Source of the DNA: an uncultured Erysipelotrichaceae bacterium | GTDB taxonomy: Bacteria > Bacillota_I > Bacilli_A > RFN20 > CAG-826 | Reading direction: 5' to 3' | Length of the DNA: 64,000 nt | Assembly (NCBI GenBank): GCA_947166565.1 | Contig: CAMVEL010000006.1 | Location: 1-64,000, forward strand | In this document: piece by piece, positions 18,174-27,364 of the stretch | How positions within the stretch are numbered: position 1 is the stretch's first letter | How the letters are laid out: each line of letters begins with the position of its first letter | The notes under the pieces: generated by a model | Told to the model about the DNA's origin: nothing | Databases searched by the model: none | Seen by the model: only the letters and a program-made list of their open reading frames with translations | Translations under genes and position numbers: made by a program

Positions 18174-19749
18174 CTATTTTTATGTGCACCGGCTTAGTTA
18201 AGAACTCGATGGAGATTTCATTGTTCAGTTCCTTTAGCACCTTATTCATTCCTTCATTCATTTGATCAAGCACTGAGTTTCTGGTTATCCATGCCATACT
18301 ACTATCAGCATAGTTTTCTTTAGGTTCGTGCGAATAGCCGTCAAAACCTGCAAGTAAAACTTTTTTAACCCCGAATGTAATGAGAAGTTTAATGGCCATC
18401 AAACCAGCGTTGTCGTTAACAAACTCTTCACCATTCAAGAGCGATTTATAATCTGTTTGGTAATAAACGCCATCAAAAGGTATATTGGATGTTACAATAC
18501 ATTTTTCTTTTGAAGATTTCTCAAGTTCTTTGAATCTTCTGATATTGCTCAAAAAGATGAAATCAGTTTTTAGGTACTTATAATCAAAGTTCACGCTAAT
18601 CGTCACTGCATTTATCTCTCGGACAAATCGATTAATCGCTTCTTTCTCAAGAGTAGAACTCTTCCCTGGGGCAATCAAAACAACGGGTTTATCCCTAAAA
18701 ATCGCGGTCAATTCTTCCGATCTCGAATTCTGTATTGCTCCTTTTTCCATAAATTGGACATAAAGCGCTTCAATGTAGTTTTTGTCGAATTCAACTTTTT
18801 TGTCCTGCGGCATCATTTCGAATATCTCGTCTATTTCCTCAAATGTTAATGTCTTTTTATCGTCTAAGTATCCAGCATAATTAGGATGAGCATTATGCTT
18901 TGCAGAAAGATAATTTGGCAAAGAATAACCCCAATAGTTTTCATGATGAAATTTAGAAAGAATCGTATCTACAACACGTAATAAAGGCTTGACATTGTAG
19001 CTTTTCTCATAATTTTCATTTAAATACTCAATGAGTAACTCCGTATTCAAGTTGCCGGCTCCTCTGCCCATTCCATAAATTGATGAATCCAAGATAATGT
19101 CTTTGTTTGTTGGCATACCTAAAAGAGTCATGGCATTTGAATATGCGAGTTGCAAGTTATTGTGCGAATGAAATCCAACCTTAATAGATGAATCTAAATT
19201 GTTTTCGATCATATAGAAGAATCGGTTTAGATCCTTTGATTTCATCATTCCAAAGCTATCAACAATATAAAAGGCATATGGTTGCATCTCATTCGCAAGT
19301 CCAATCATTTCGATAAACTCGATGTCTGTATAATTTACCGATACCATCGGTTGTATAAAAACAAGGTATCCTTTTTCTTTGATTTGTTTGCACAGAGCAA
19401 TAGCTTCGTATCTATTCTTTTTATGGAAAGCCAGCCTTATTCCGTCTATGGATGTCCCATCATTCTCTGGCAATTCAGAAAGATTGAACTCACCATAATT
19501 CATCATCGCCACATAGAGCTTTCCTTTTTGTTTTTCTCCAATGACATCTTTAAACTCAGCTACACTATTGAATTTGCTGAAGTCATCACCAAAAGACGCC
19601 TTTTGTGTAATAAAACCACATTCAATGATATCAACATCAGCCTCAACAAGGCTTTTGATTATTTCTTTAATATTCTCATATCCAAAATGCCACTGATTGC
19701 AATACCCGCCATCTCTCAAAGTGCAATCCAAAACCTTAATCTTATTCAT
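18166..19749 (-). CDS. DRE-TIM aldolase fused to a DUF115/GT42-like domain
   Basis: 527 residues in two parts. Residues 1 to about 300 form a DRE-TIM metalloaldolase of the 4-hydroxy-2-oxovalerate aldolase type: KVLDCTLRDGGYCNQW, IIECGFI, the metal site GFHSHNNLQLA, and YGMGRGAGNLNTELL. Family enzymes join pyruvate to an aldehyde, giving a 3-deoxy-2-keto acid. Residues about 340-525 begin KPVVLIAPGKSS and include VSVNF-like and VKKVLLAGFDGYS strands, reminiscent of DUF115 (Maf) and GT42 sialyltransferase folds. Such enzymes use CMP-ulosonic acids, which fits the adjacent cytidylyltransferase. The C-terminal assignment is tentative. Confidence 0.8.
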   Translation of the reverse strand: MNKIKVLDCTLRDGGYCNQWHFGYENIKEIIKSLVEADVDIIECGFITQKASFGDDFSKFNSVAEFKDVIGEKQKGKLYVAMMNYGEFNLSELPENDGTSIDGIRLAFHKKNRYEAIALCKQIKEKGYLVFIQPMVSVNYTDIEFIEMIGLANEMQPYAFYIVDSFGMMKSKDLNRFFYMIENNLDSSIKVGFHSHNNLQLAYSNAMTLLGMPTNKDIILDSSIYGMGRGAGNLNTELLIEYLNENYEKSYNVKPLLRVVDTILSKFHHENYWGYSLPNYLSAKHNAHPNYAGYLDDKKTLTFEEIDEIFEMMPQDKKVEFDKNYIEALYVQFMEKGAIQNSRSEELTAIFRDKPVVLIAPGKSSTLEKEAINRFVREINAVTISVNFDYKYLKTDFIFLSNIRRFKELEKSSKEKCIVTSNIPFDGVYYQTDYKSLLNGEEFVNDNAGLMAIKLLITFGVKKVLLAGFDGYSHEPKENYADSSMAWITRNSVLDQMNEGMNKVLKELNNEISIEFLTKPVHIKIGE

Positions 19750-19769
19750 GTAGCGACCTCACTTCCAAA

Positions 19770-20537
19770 CTATTCAGGAATAACTATTTCCCCACTATCT
19801 ATTTTTTCTTTAACTATTTTTCTAACCTTTTCCAAATCGTTTGGAGTATCCACTGCGACGGTTTCTGACTCAACTTCAATGTATTGAACCTTATAACCAT
19901 TTTCTATGAATCTCAAAATTTCAATATCTTCAATTTCCTCTATCTTTGCCTTGCCATACTTCATTCCATAATCACAGTAAAACTGCAATGCTTCTGGCTT
20001 GAATCCATAAACGCAAACTTGCTTGAAATAATGATAATTGATACTCCCTTTTGGATATGGAGCTGTTGATCGAGTTAGATAGATGCCTATGCCATCTTTG
20101 TTCGTCAAAACCTTAGGGACTGTAAAATTCACGACATCAACAGGGTCTTTAATTTTTGTCATCAAATTAGAAATCTGGAGTTCTGGGTTTGAAAAGAAAG
20201 GCTCGATAGCGGCTTTAATTGTCGATGGTTCAAGCAATGGTTCATCGCCTTGAATATTAACGATTAAATCAGCTTTAATCTTTCTAGCAACCTCTCCGAT
20301 TCTATCCGTGCCAGTTCGATGCGTATCCGCAGTTAAAACGACATTTACACCAAGTTCATTGCATTTATCTACAATGCGTTGATCTTCAGTAGCAACATAC
20401 ACCTCATCCAAATCTTTTACTTTTTTGCATTGCTGATAAACCCACCAAATCATGGGCTTGCCACAAATATCTGCTAATGGTTTGCCTGGAAATCTGCTAC
20501 TTTTGTATCTAGCAGGAATGACGCCTATTATTTTCAT
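19770..20537 (-). CDS. KdsB-like 3-deoxy-ulosonate cytidylyltransferase
   Basis: 255 residues of the CMP-Kdo synthetase type. VIPARYKSSRFPGKPLA at the start, THRTGTDRIGEV, and VNIQGDEPLLEPSTI are KdsB hallmarks; NeuA enzymes differ in these places. It should activate a 3-deoxy-2-ulosonic acid as its CMP sugar. The ATG at 20537 has GGAGG eight bases upstream; the start at 20552 does not. It overlaps the wzy-like gene by 29 bases and precedes the aldolase and PfkB genes. No KdsA, KdsD or KdsC is seen, so the acid must be made another way. Confidence 0.88.
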   Translation of the reverse strand: MKIIGVIPARYKSSRFPGKPLADICGKPMIWWVYQQCKKVKDLDEVYVATEDQRIVDKCNELGVNVVLTADTHRTGTDRIGEVARKIKADLIVNIQGDEPLLEPSTIKAAIEPFFSNPELQISNLMTKIKDPVDVVNFTVPKVLTNKDGIGIYLTRSTAPYPKGSINYHYFKQVCVYGFKPEALQFYCDYGMKYGKAKIEEIEDIEILRFIENGYKVQYIEVESETVAVDTPNDLEKVRKIVKEKIDSGEIVIPE

Positions 20538-21783
20538 AAAATATACCTCCATTTACACTTTTAGAATTAATCGACCCAATCGCATACCAAAAGAGAAAAC
20601 CCGGCACAAGTAGCGAAAGAGTATTTGAACCAACAGAATGTAACAACATAATAAAAATAACTGCTACTTCACAATACTTTTTCTTCTTAAATCCGCTAAT
20701 GATAGCAGTCAAACAAATAATAGCAAAAAGCGAAAGTCCAATAATGCCATTCTCACAAAGGATTTTAATATAATTACCATCACGTACTGTGAACTCTGAA
20801 TACGGCATAGCGTGATGGCCAACACTACCAAGGCCCGATCCGAATAAAAGACTTGGAGTATTTTCTATTGCCGCAATCCAAGTGCCGGTTCTTTCGCTGA
20901 AAGCTGTGTCAAATGACTCTGTTCTAGAAAAAAATCTTTCCAAGTAAACTGACATACTAGAGGAATACATTAAGTAATAACCCAAAACAAAGCAGGCAAC
21001 TATAAATATGCCAAGAAGCACGATTTTATTTGTCAGTCTTTCTTTAACTCTAAACATATAAACTAGGAAGTACACAACAATAACAACAGCACAAACAATA
21101 TAAGAAGATCTTTGGTAGCAAAAAAACACACCCATCAAATTTATTACAAAGTGGACAATAAATGCTTTTTTGTGTCTAATCAAAAACTTATCAAGTGAAA
21201 CGGCAACCGCATAGCAACACAAAATACCAATAATAGTACTATTATAGATTGAACACATTCTACCAGATTGCTCATAAACAACCTCATGAAATCTTCCCGA
21301 ATATGTGGAATATCTGAGAAACTCAATGTAAAACGATGGAGTAGTAAGAAATAATATAATCCCTATAATAGTAACGAATGATGTAATATAGCAAAACCAG
21401 GAATAAACCCTTTCTTTGTTAGAGGACTTTGCCAAATAATAAAAGACAATTGGGACAAAACTCGATAAGGCATCAGAGAAAAAAACAGAAAGAGGTATTT
21501 GGTTATAAGTGTAATGGACTATTGAAAAAATATTTAAAATAATAAAAAGATAGACGAGAATATCCAAACGACTCTTTGATTTGGCAAAAATAGTTTGAAA
21601 TATAACTGGTAAAGATACAAAAATAATGACGAGACCACAAATCACTCCAATAGGGAGATTAAGATAAAACATTCGAATGCAGTAAAACACTGTGCACAAA
21701 AAATATATAAGTGTCGACTTATCGTCTATTATTCTTTTGTTCTTCGTTTTTCTTTTTGTGTTTAAACACATCACTTCATTCAT
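20509..21783 (-). CDS. Wzy-like O-antigen/capsule polymerase
   Basis: 424 residues with about 10-12 hydrophobic segments and one larger loop (residues about 275-330) containing FSERTGTWIAAIEN and LLFGSGLGSVG, the pattern of the Wzy_C/O-antigen ligase family. It probably polymerises lipid-linked repeat units outside the membrane. Flippase and chain-length genes are in the same locus. It overlaps both neighbours. Confidence 0.85.
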   Translation of the reverse strand: MNEVMCLNTKRKTKNKRIIDDKSTLIYFLCTVFYCIRMFYLNLPIGVICGLVIIFVSLPVIFQTIFAKSKSRLDILVYLFIILNIFSIVHYTYNQIPLSVFFSDALSSFVPIVFYYLAKSSNKERVYSWFCYITSFVTIIGIILFLTTPSFYIEFLRYSTYSGRFHEVVYEQSGRMCSIYNSTIIGILCCYAVAVSLDKFLIRHKKAFIVHFVINLMGVFFCYQRSSYIVCAVVIVVYFLVYMFRVKERLTNKIVLLGIFIVACFVLGYYLMYSSSMSVYLERFFSRTESFDTAFSERTGTWIAAIENTPSLLFGSGLGSVGHHAMPYSEFTVRDGNYIKILCENGIIGLSLFAIICLTAIISGFKKKKYCEVAVIFIMLLHSVGSNTLSLLVPGFLFWYAIGSINSKSVNGGIFYENNRRHSC

Positions 21784-22870
21784 TGTTAATAACCTTTTTT
21801 ATCGTATTTAAATACCCATATTTGTTCTCTTCATCTGGTTCTAAGTAGCACCCTTCACCCCACTCATTCCAAGCATTTACAAAAATAAATGAGTTTTCGC
21901 ATGATAAATCATATGTTTTTTTAAAAAAGTCGCAAAACAACGTTGGGCTAGATTTTACATAAATAGATCCTTTGTAGCCCCGTCTTGGAGTATTGTCCCA
22001 CGAAGGAAAAATACCATAATAAACAGGCTTAAGATATTTTTTACGGAAGTTTTTGCTCATTAATTTATACGCTTTATTCGTATCTTCGATTCTTTCAACA
22101 GTTTTCATTTTTTTAAAATGGTTGAAAAATAATCGAAGTGCAATCTTGGCGTTTCTAAGAGTTTTGTCAAAAAAGCGCATGTTATATTTCATAGAATAGG
22201 TCGGTTCAAAATTGTAAAACGCATCAACATGAGATAGTCTGTCTTCAATCAAACCATTGCTGTTGCAAACCACTACATGAAGTCCTGGAAATCCATGTTT
22301 TTTTGCCAACATATCCCAGCACAAAAGCATCTCATCCAACTTCTCAATATTTTTGGAGCGATATATATTAATCATTGGTTTTCCATCGACCCTTATATAC
22401 CTAATATCTTTAAAAAAATCTAAAAAGTAATTGAAGTGCTTCTCCCATTCTGCATAGTCACCATATGTTTGTTCAACCAATGTCTCTTTATCAAGCCCGT
22501 ACCAAGTTCTTGTCCACGACTCATTTGCCCAAACAAAACAAAAATTAATTTCAATTTCTTTATGATCAAGCAAAATTCGTGCAGGTCTCTCCAACATCAT
22601 TTTATCGTTTCCAAACCAATAATGATAAATAGCAAAACCGTATATACCATTTTCCTTAGCGAGCTTGCTTTGCCACATCCAAGTTTCTACCCCTTGATTG
22701 ACCAAGTCATAATAATGATTATTCAACGGAATTTTTGGCTGCTTATGATTTTTATAAAGTGGATGAGCTTTCATTACAGCCGTCCATTCTGTATACCCCT
22801 TCCCCCACCACTTATCATTTTCGGGAGTTTCGTGATATTGAGGAAGGTACAAAGCCAACACTTTTTTCAT
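21776..22870 (-). CDS. WbsX-like glycosyltransferase/GH99-like protein
   Basis: 364 residues of the PF14307 (WbsX) family found in O-antigen and capsule loci. The start VLALYLPQYHETPENDKWWG, the GYTEWTAV, YGFAIYHYWF and NFCFVWANESWTRTW segments, and the late NAWNEWGEGCYLEPD are diagnostic. The fold is a TIM barrel related to GH99; the members are thought to build or trim repeat units but their chemistry is not well established. It overlaps both neighbours by 4-8 bases. Confidence 0.88.
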   Translation of the reverse strand: MKKVLALYLPQYHETPENDKWWGKGYTEWTAVMKAHPLYKNHKQPKIPLNNHYYDLVNQGVETWMWQSKLAKENGIYGFAIYHYWFGNDKMMLERPARILLDHKEIEINFCFVWANESWTRTWYGLDKETLVEQTYGDYAEWEKHFNYFLDFFKDIRYIRVDGKPMINIYRSKNIEKLDEMLLCWDMLAKKHGFPGLHVVVCNSNGLIEDRLSHVDAFYNFEPTYSMKYNMRFFDKTLRNAKIALRLFFNHFKKMKTVERIEDTNKAYKLMSKNFRKKYLKPVYYGIFPSWDNTPRRGYKGSIYVKSSPTLFCDFFKKTYDLSCENSFIFVNAWNEWGEGCYLEPDEENKYGYLNTIKKVINNE

Positions 22871-24231
22871 TTTAACATCTCCTTATTAATTTCCGCTTGA
22901 AGAGAATCTAAATCAAAAACCTTCAAAATAAAAGGGTCTTGCAATGATGGAAATGTATCAAAAATCATTTTATCATTTTCATTAATGATTACAGCAATTG
23001 CTGATGATTTATTGTACTTTGCCTCAACTAGAATAGTTGATTTCCTTGCAACGCAAACAGAGTTAGTTATTGCATAGTTGAAATCATCACAGTATTCAAT
23101 TTGGTCTTGAATCTCTTCGTAGTTATCTTTGCTATCTGCGGGATGCAACTTCAGTAAAATTGGACTTTTTGTAATCTCTAAAATCGATTTAACTATTTTA
23201 ATATTTACAAATGGCTCTCTTGGTTCAGAAAAATAAACAATTTTATGGTCACTATTCCCATTATCTACCGAAAACATCTTATGACAAACATCAGGCGAAT
23301 AAACAAACTTTTCTTCTCGGTAAAAAAAGTTAAGATAATTAGCAGCAGTTTGCGATGTACAATAAAAAATGTCGCCAGTAAAGCAATGGGGGAGAAAAAA
23401 ACCATACTCTATTCCGTGTGGAATACAAATCAACTTACAATTGAATTTGCGACAAACTCTTTCTTGTATTATCGCAAACCTATCTAAATTATCGCCTGTG
23501 TAACAGGTCTTGCCCTCAAAAAAAGAACAAAAACGGTTAAATATTTCTTCGTAGAACGAAGTATGCAAGACTCTTTTCGAGTAAAACCTCAACGAATCAA
23601 TGGCACAGTTTTCCCCATAGACATTAGTCACATAATTTTTTATTTTTTTAATTCGCCGAAATGACTTAAAAAAAGAGACAAACAATAGGCTGACTAATTC
23701 ATTTCTCGAAAAATTAGACAAATATGACACCTTGTTAAAAAAGTTTTCATAAATTTTCTCAACGGTATCATCTTCTTTAAGTGCGCGAATCATCTTAATG
23801 TCTTGTTTTGCTCTAGAGACATAAAACGATTCATACTTCAAATGATTGCTAACAATTGTTTTTCTTTTAATTATTTTTGAAAGTAGAAAAAATAAGGATG
23901 CTATATTGATGAACAAAAATCTTATTCTTACAATAATTTTTTTAAAGAATGAGGCACGCCTTCCAACTACATCTTTTACAATGCTTTGTATTTTTGAATC
24001 GCAATTATAAGAATATATTTTATCGGGGTGGGACCCGGAAAATAATCCACTCAACGCTACAGATTCATGAGCATATTTAATAAACAACTCGTTGATCTCA
24101 TCGATATCTTCAAGCAAATATTTATCCTTATTGTTGGTAATGATGTTTTCAACGTTTTCATTATACAAATCCACTGTACTTATGTCTTTTCCGTCAACGC
24201 TTATATAATCTTTATAAATCGCAATTTTCAT
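22867..24231 (-). CDS. putative GT-B glycosyltransferase with HP and S motifs (sialyltransferase-like)
   Basis: About 454 residues, not closely recognised. The C-terminal half has CIPHGIEYGFFLP, ILLKLHPADSKDNYE and VARKSTILVEAKYN. A Lys-x-His-Pro followed by a Ser-Ser/Thr segment is the pattern of bacterial sialyl- and polysialyltransferases (GT38, GT52 and related), which use CMP sugars. A CMP-ulosonate is predicted in this operon, so this protein is a candidate user. The N-terminal half is basic and helical. ATG at 24231 has a weak GGAA 9 bases upstream; 24240 is the alternative. Confidence 0.6.
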   Translation of the reverse strand: MKIAIYKDYISVDGKDISTVDLYNENVENIITNNKDKYLLEDIDEINELFIKYAHESVALSGLFSGSHPDKIYSYNCDSKIQSIVKDVVGRRASFFKKIIVRIRFLFINIASLFFLLSKIIKRKTIVSNHLKYESFYVSRAKQDIKMIRALKEDDTVEKIYENFFNKVSYLSNFSRNELVSLLFVSFFKSFRRIKKIKNYVTNVYGENCAIDSLRFYSKRVLHTSFYEEIFNRFCSFFEGKTCYTGDNLDRFAIIQERVCRKFNCKLICIPHGIEYGFFLPHCFTGDIFYCTSQTAANYLNFFYREEKFVYSPDVCHKMFSVDNGNSDHKIVYFSEPREPFVNIKIVKSILEITKSPILLKLHPADSKDNYEEIQDQIEYCDDFNYAITNSVCVARKSTILVEAKYNKSSAIAVIINENDKMIFDTFPSLQDPFILKVFDLDSLQAEINKEMLK

Positions 24232-25306
24232 TTTTATCATTTCCGTTCATTTTTATAAAAACAGTTTTCCCGTCATAGTTGTGGACGGATCTAAAATACA
24301 CTAATAGGTATTTGTTTTTTTCTTGCAAAGGAAAGTTAGCATAGCCAAATTGAAAAAGTCCATATGGCAAGCAATCTTTTTTAGCCTTAAAAATAATTTT
24401 TGTATTAGAACCATCGAAACTATAAACACAGACGTCATTACTATTAATGCCTGAGCCTCGTTTTGTGGAGAGCATATACGAGACCATATTTGAATGATCA
24501 TAGTCTGGTTCTACTTCAGTTGAAAAATAACACATGTTACCGATTTTTATTCCATAAATTGATGAACCATTAATGGAACAAATATCAGCGCATAAAGCAT
24601 TTTCTTTGCCAACAATTATCTCACACAATCTGTTTGGCTTATCTGGATAATCAGTGCACGAATATAATTTGTCATTTAAAAAAAACAAATGGCAACATCT
24701 AAACGGGGTTTCCTTCCCGAACAACGGTTTCACTTCCCGAGTCATAAAATCAGCAGACCAAATGTTTGCTGCATCATCATAGTCGCCAGTGAGAATAAAT
24801 ACATTGTCATTATGGCGATCATGAACTATTGAATGAACATGATTTACAGTACCTTCTCCAAAAGTATAAATGCATGACCATTTTTTTCCATTTGAGCTGA
24901 ACAATATCTCCACAGCATGTCTTTGATCATTGTTTGGATACTGTCCAAAATAAAAACCATCTTTACATTTTTTTGATCCGCTAATATATACAATATTTAA
25001 AGGAGGTCTTTCACTTTTTTTAAAATACGTAACGGTATATGTCTTTTCTATCAAATTAATCGAATATAATGCGTTTTTGAAACTAAAAACAAAGATGTTT
25101 TTTGCCAAAACATAAGACCTAATGTCAACCCTTAGTAGCCTTCTAAAAACATTGAATAGACATAATATACGCTGAAAAATGTTCAACTTAAGTCGTATTG
25201 TCATAGTTTCTTTATCAAAAAGCGCATGTACTTTTAGACCTTTTTGATAAATTGACAAATTTGATTGAAACAAAAGATAATGTTTACGCGAAATATAATA
25301 ATCCAT
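24212..25306 (-). CDS. beta-propeller (BNR/sialidase-like) protein of unknown role
   Basis: 364 residues without a signal peptide. Repeating short beta strands and an Asp-box-like ILFSSNGKKWSCIYTF, together with VNHVHSIVHDRHNDNVFILTGDYDDAANIW, indicate a sialidase-type propeller. The catalytic Arg triad and Tyr of true sialidases are not evident. Within a glycan operon it may bind or process the sugar chain. It overlaps the GT-B gene by 20 bases and starts 1 base after the upstream stop, so expression is coupled. I know of no defined function. Confidence 0.5.
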   Translation of the reverse strand: MDYYISRKHYLLFQSNLSIYQKGLKVHALFDKETMTIRLKLNIFQRILCLFNVFRRLLRVDIRSYVLAKNIFVFSFKNALYSINLIEKTYTVTYFKKSERPPLNIVYISGSKKCKDGFYFGQYPNNDQRHAVEILFSSNGKKWSCIYTFGEGTVNHVHSIVHDRHNDNVFILTGDYDDAANIWSADFMTREVKPLFGKETPFRCCHLFFLNDKLYSCTDYPDKPNRLCEIIVGKENALCADICSINGSSIYGIKIGNMCYFSTEVEPDYDHSNMVSYMLSTKRGSGINSNDVCVYSFDGSNTKIIFKAKKDCLPYGLFQFGYANFPLQEKNKYLLVYFRSVHNYDGKTVFIKMNGNDKNENCDL

Positions 25307-25307
25307 G

Positions 25308-26492
25308 TTATTTAGACATATTGTCTAATCCTTTGCGAATTAGATTTTCCTTATCAAAATTTAAATGGTAATAAATTGATGAATTCTCTCCTAATAAATG
25401 GAGATTTTGATCTATGAGAAAAGCTATCGCAGCACATAGTTTTTGAGCATTTCCTATCTCACAGCATAAGCCACATTTTGCTTCTTCAATTATTCTTTTA
25501 GTCTCGCCTGAAGCCGATGCAAGAATAGGCATTCCACACGCCATATAACTTTGAAGCTTAGCAGGAATAGTTTTCTCAAATAAAGGGTTATCCATGAAGG
25601 AAATAAAAGCAGCGTCGCATGCACATAACAATACGGGTATTCTTTCAGCAGGTTGACGATTTATAAAAATGAACTTGTCCTTTACATCCTCTGTTTCTTT
25701 GATTAATTGTTCCTTATATCTACCATCGCCAACTATAACAAAGCAAATGTCATTATTAACAAGTTTTGCTACTTTCGGCAATATGTCCAGCCCTTGAGCA
25801 GTTCCGACATTTCCCGTAAATATAATCTTAAAACGACCATCTTTAGGTATTTCTGGCGGATTAGGATTGTCTACAGGTTTATAAATCTCTTCAGCATATT
25901 GAGGCCAATAGATAACTTTTTCTTTATCCTCTACTCTTTCCTGAATAGCTTTTACAAAACTTGGTGATGTAGCAAATATCTTTGTGCATCTTTTGTAAAT
26001 CTTATCAGTCATCTTTTGATAGTGGTTCAATATATGTTTGTTATGAATTCCACCAACTACTTCCAAGTTCTCAGGCCATAGGTCTTGCACATATAGATAG
26101 TTCGGTATTTTTCTTCTTTTAGAAAACCATTTGCCAATTAACGCCTGAGTCATAGGCGACACTTCAAACGTGAATATTAAATCAGGTTTTAAGCTTGTAA
26201 AAGTTTTCCAAAACCAGCCAGACCAAACAAACGAATAATAATTTAATATTAATCTAATAGATGAATGGCCCCTAGATATGATTGGAATTCGAATAATATC
26301 TATACCTTTCCAGGTGTCTTTTCTTTTTTTGAACCATCCATAGCCTTTATAAAACTTCCCTTCGGGATAATTAGGAATGCCTGTTAGAACAGTTACTTTG
26401 TGTCCTCTTTTGATCCACTCTTGGCATATATCATTAATCCTAAATGGTTCTGGATAGAAATATTGAGATATGACAAGAATGTGTTTACTCAT
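25308..26492 (-). CDS. family 4 glycosyltransferase (WbuB/WcaI-like)
   Basis: 394 residues of GT4. The opening HILVISQYFYPEPFRINDICQEW is typical of WbuB/WcaI enzymes. TGIPNYPEGKFY, LYVQDLWPENLEVVGG, IIFTGNVGTAQGLDILP and FEKTIPAKLQSYMACGMPIL follow, the last including the nucleotide-sugar binding Glu region. It is likely to add the second sugar after the initiating transferase. It overlaps the epimerase gene by 4 bases. Confidence 0.92.
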   Translation of the reverse strand: MSKHILVISQYFYPEPFRINDICQEWIKRGHKVTVLTGIPNYPEGKFYKGYGWFKKRKDTWKGIDIIRIPIISRGHSSIRLILNYYSFVWSGWFWKTFTSLKPDLIFTFEVSPMTQALIGKWFSKRRKIPNYLYVQDLWPENLEVVGGIHNKHILNHYQKMTDKIYKRCTKIFATSPSFVKAIQERVEDKEKVIYWPQYAEEIYKPVDNPNPPEIPKDGRFKIIFTGNVGTAQGLDILPKVAKLVNNDICFVIVGDGRYKEQLIKETEDVKDKFIFINRQPAERIPVLLCACDAAFISFMDNPLFEKTIPAKLQSYMACGMPILASASGETKRIIEEAKCGLCCEIGNAQKLCAAIAFLIDQNLHLLGENSSIYYHLNFDKENLIRKGLDNMSK

Positions 26493-27364
26493 ATTTTTTC
26501 CGTTTCCTTAATGCTTTCTTCCAGACTAAATTTTCTATAATTTGTTTTATATTCGCTCATGGATTGGTCGTAGCTGAGATTACCAAAAGCCTTATTCACC
26601 AAACCAGTAAACAAACTAAATACTTTAAGTAGCCAACCAAATCCTTTTATTAAATGAACCTTTTTTCCATTAACTTCGCCAATCATCTTTACTAATTCGC
26701 TGGTATTTGAATATTCTGCATTCTGCGGCCAAAAGATTCCTTGCTCTTCGTTTTCGATCATCAATCTTACAAACTCGACTAAGTTTCCAATGTAAAGCAT
26801 AGAGCGTTCATTTTTGACATATGGGAAGAATTTCATTTTCTTAGCAAACTTTTCAAGTTGAGGAAAATTGCCTTTGCTTCCTTTGCCATAAATCATAGGC
26901 GGCCTTAATACGCACACCTTAAATGTGTCGTCTTGTAACGGAAGAATGCCAAGCTCTGCTTGAACTTTAGAGTCTCCATAACAATTAGCTGGATTTGTTG
27001 GCGTATCTTTTGTGATGACTTTCTTTTTTCCGATCTTCCCGCTATCGCCATAAACAATGGCAGAAGACATAAAAATAAACTGTCTTACACCATCGGCTTT
27101 TGCTTTCTTTGCGGTTTCGATAGTCAAATCGGTGTTTACACTTCTATAAAGTTTTTCTTTTTCTGCTGATATTTTGCCACTATCACTATGGGCAATTCCC
27201 GCCACGTGATAAACAACATCATATCCAGCAAAACTCTTTTCTCTCCAAGAGCCATCAATCATATCAATTGTATCCACCTGATATTCTTCTGGCCATTGGA
27301 TCATGTATTTTTCAAAGGAAGTGCCAATATACGAATTTGCACCTGTGATTAAGATCTTTTTCAT
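26489..27364 (-). CDS. NAD-dependent epimerase/reductase (WbpV/WreQ-like)
   Basis: 291-residue extended SDR. LITGANSYIGTSFEKYM holds the nucleotide turn, MSSAIVYGDSG the Ser, and NCYGDSKVQAE the Tyr-x3-Lys. Size and pattern resemble WbpV and WreQ, which reduce UDP-4-keto-QuiNAc to UDP-QuiNAc. Such genes often stand next to an initiating transferase and a WbuB-like enzyme, exactly as here. The substrate would come from the 4,6-dehydratase encoded at 33,714-35,576. The assignment to QuiNAc is inference. Confidence 0.8.
   Translation of the reverse strand: MKKILITGANSYIGTSFEKYMIQWPEEYQVDTIDMIDGSWREKSFAGYDVVYHVAGIAHSDSGKISAEKEKLYRSVNTDLTIETAKKAKADGVRQFIFMSSAIVYGDSGKIGKKKVITKDTPTNPANCYGDSKVQAELGILPLQDDTFKVCVLRPPMIYGKGSKGNFPQLEKFAKKMKFFPYVKNERSMLYIGNLVEFVRLMIENEEQGIFWPQNAEYSNTSELVKMIGEVNGKKVHLIKGFGWLLKVFSLFTGLVNKAFGNLSYDQSMSEYKTNYRKFSLEESIKETEKI

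Noticed and set aside
18166-20537. Standard Kdo biosynthesis
   Set aside because: Only a KdsB-like enzyme is present; KdsA, KdsC and KdsD are missing and the aldolase belongs to a different class.
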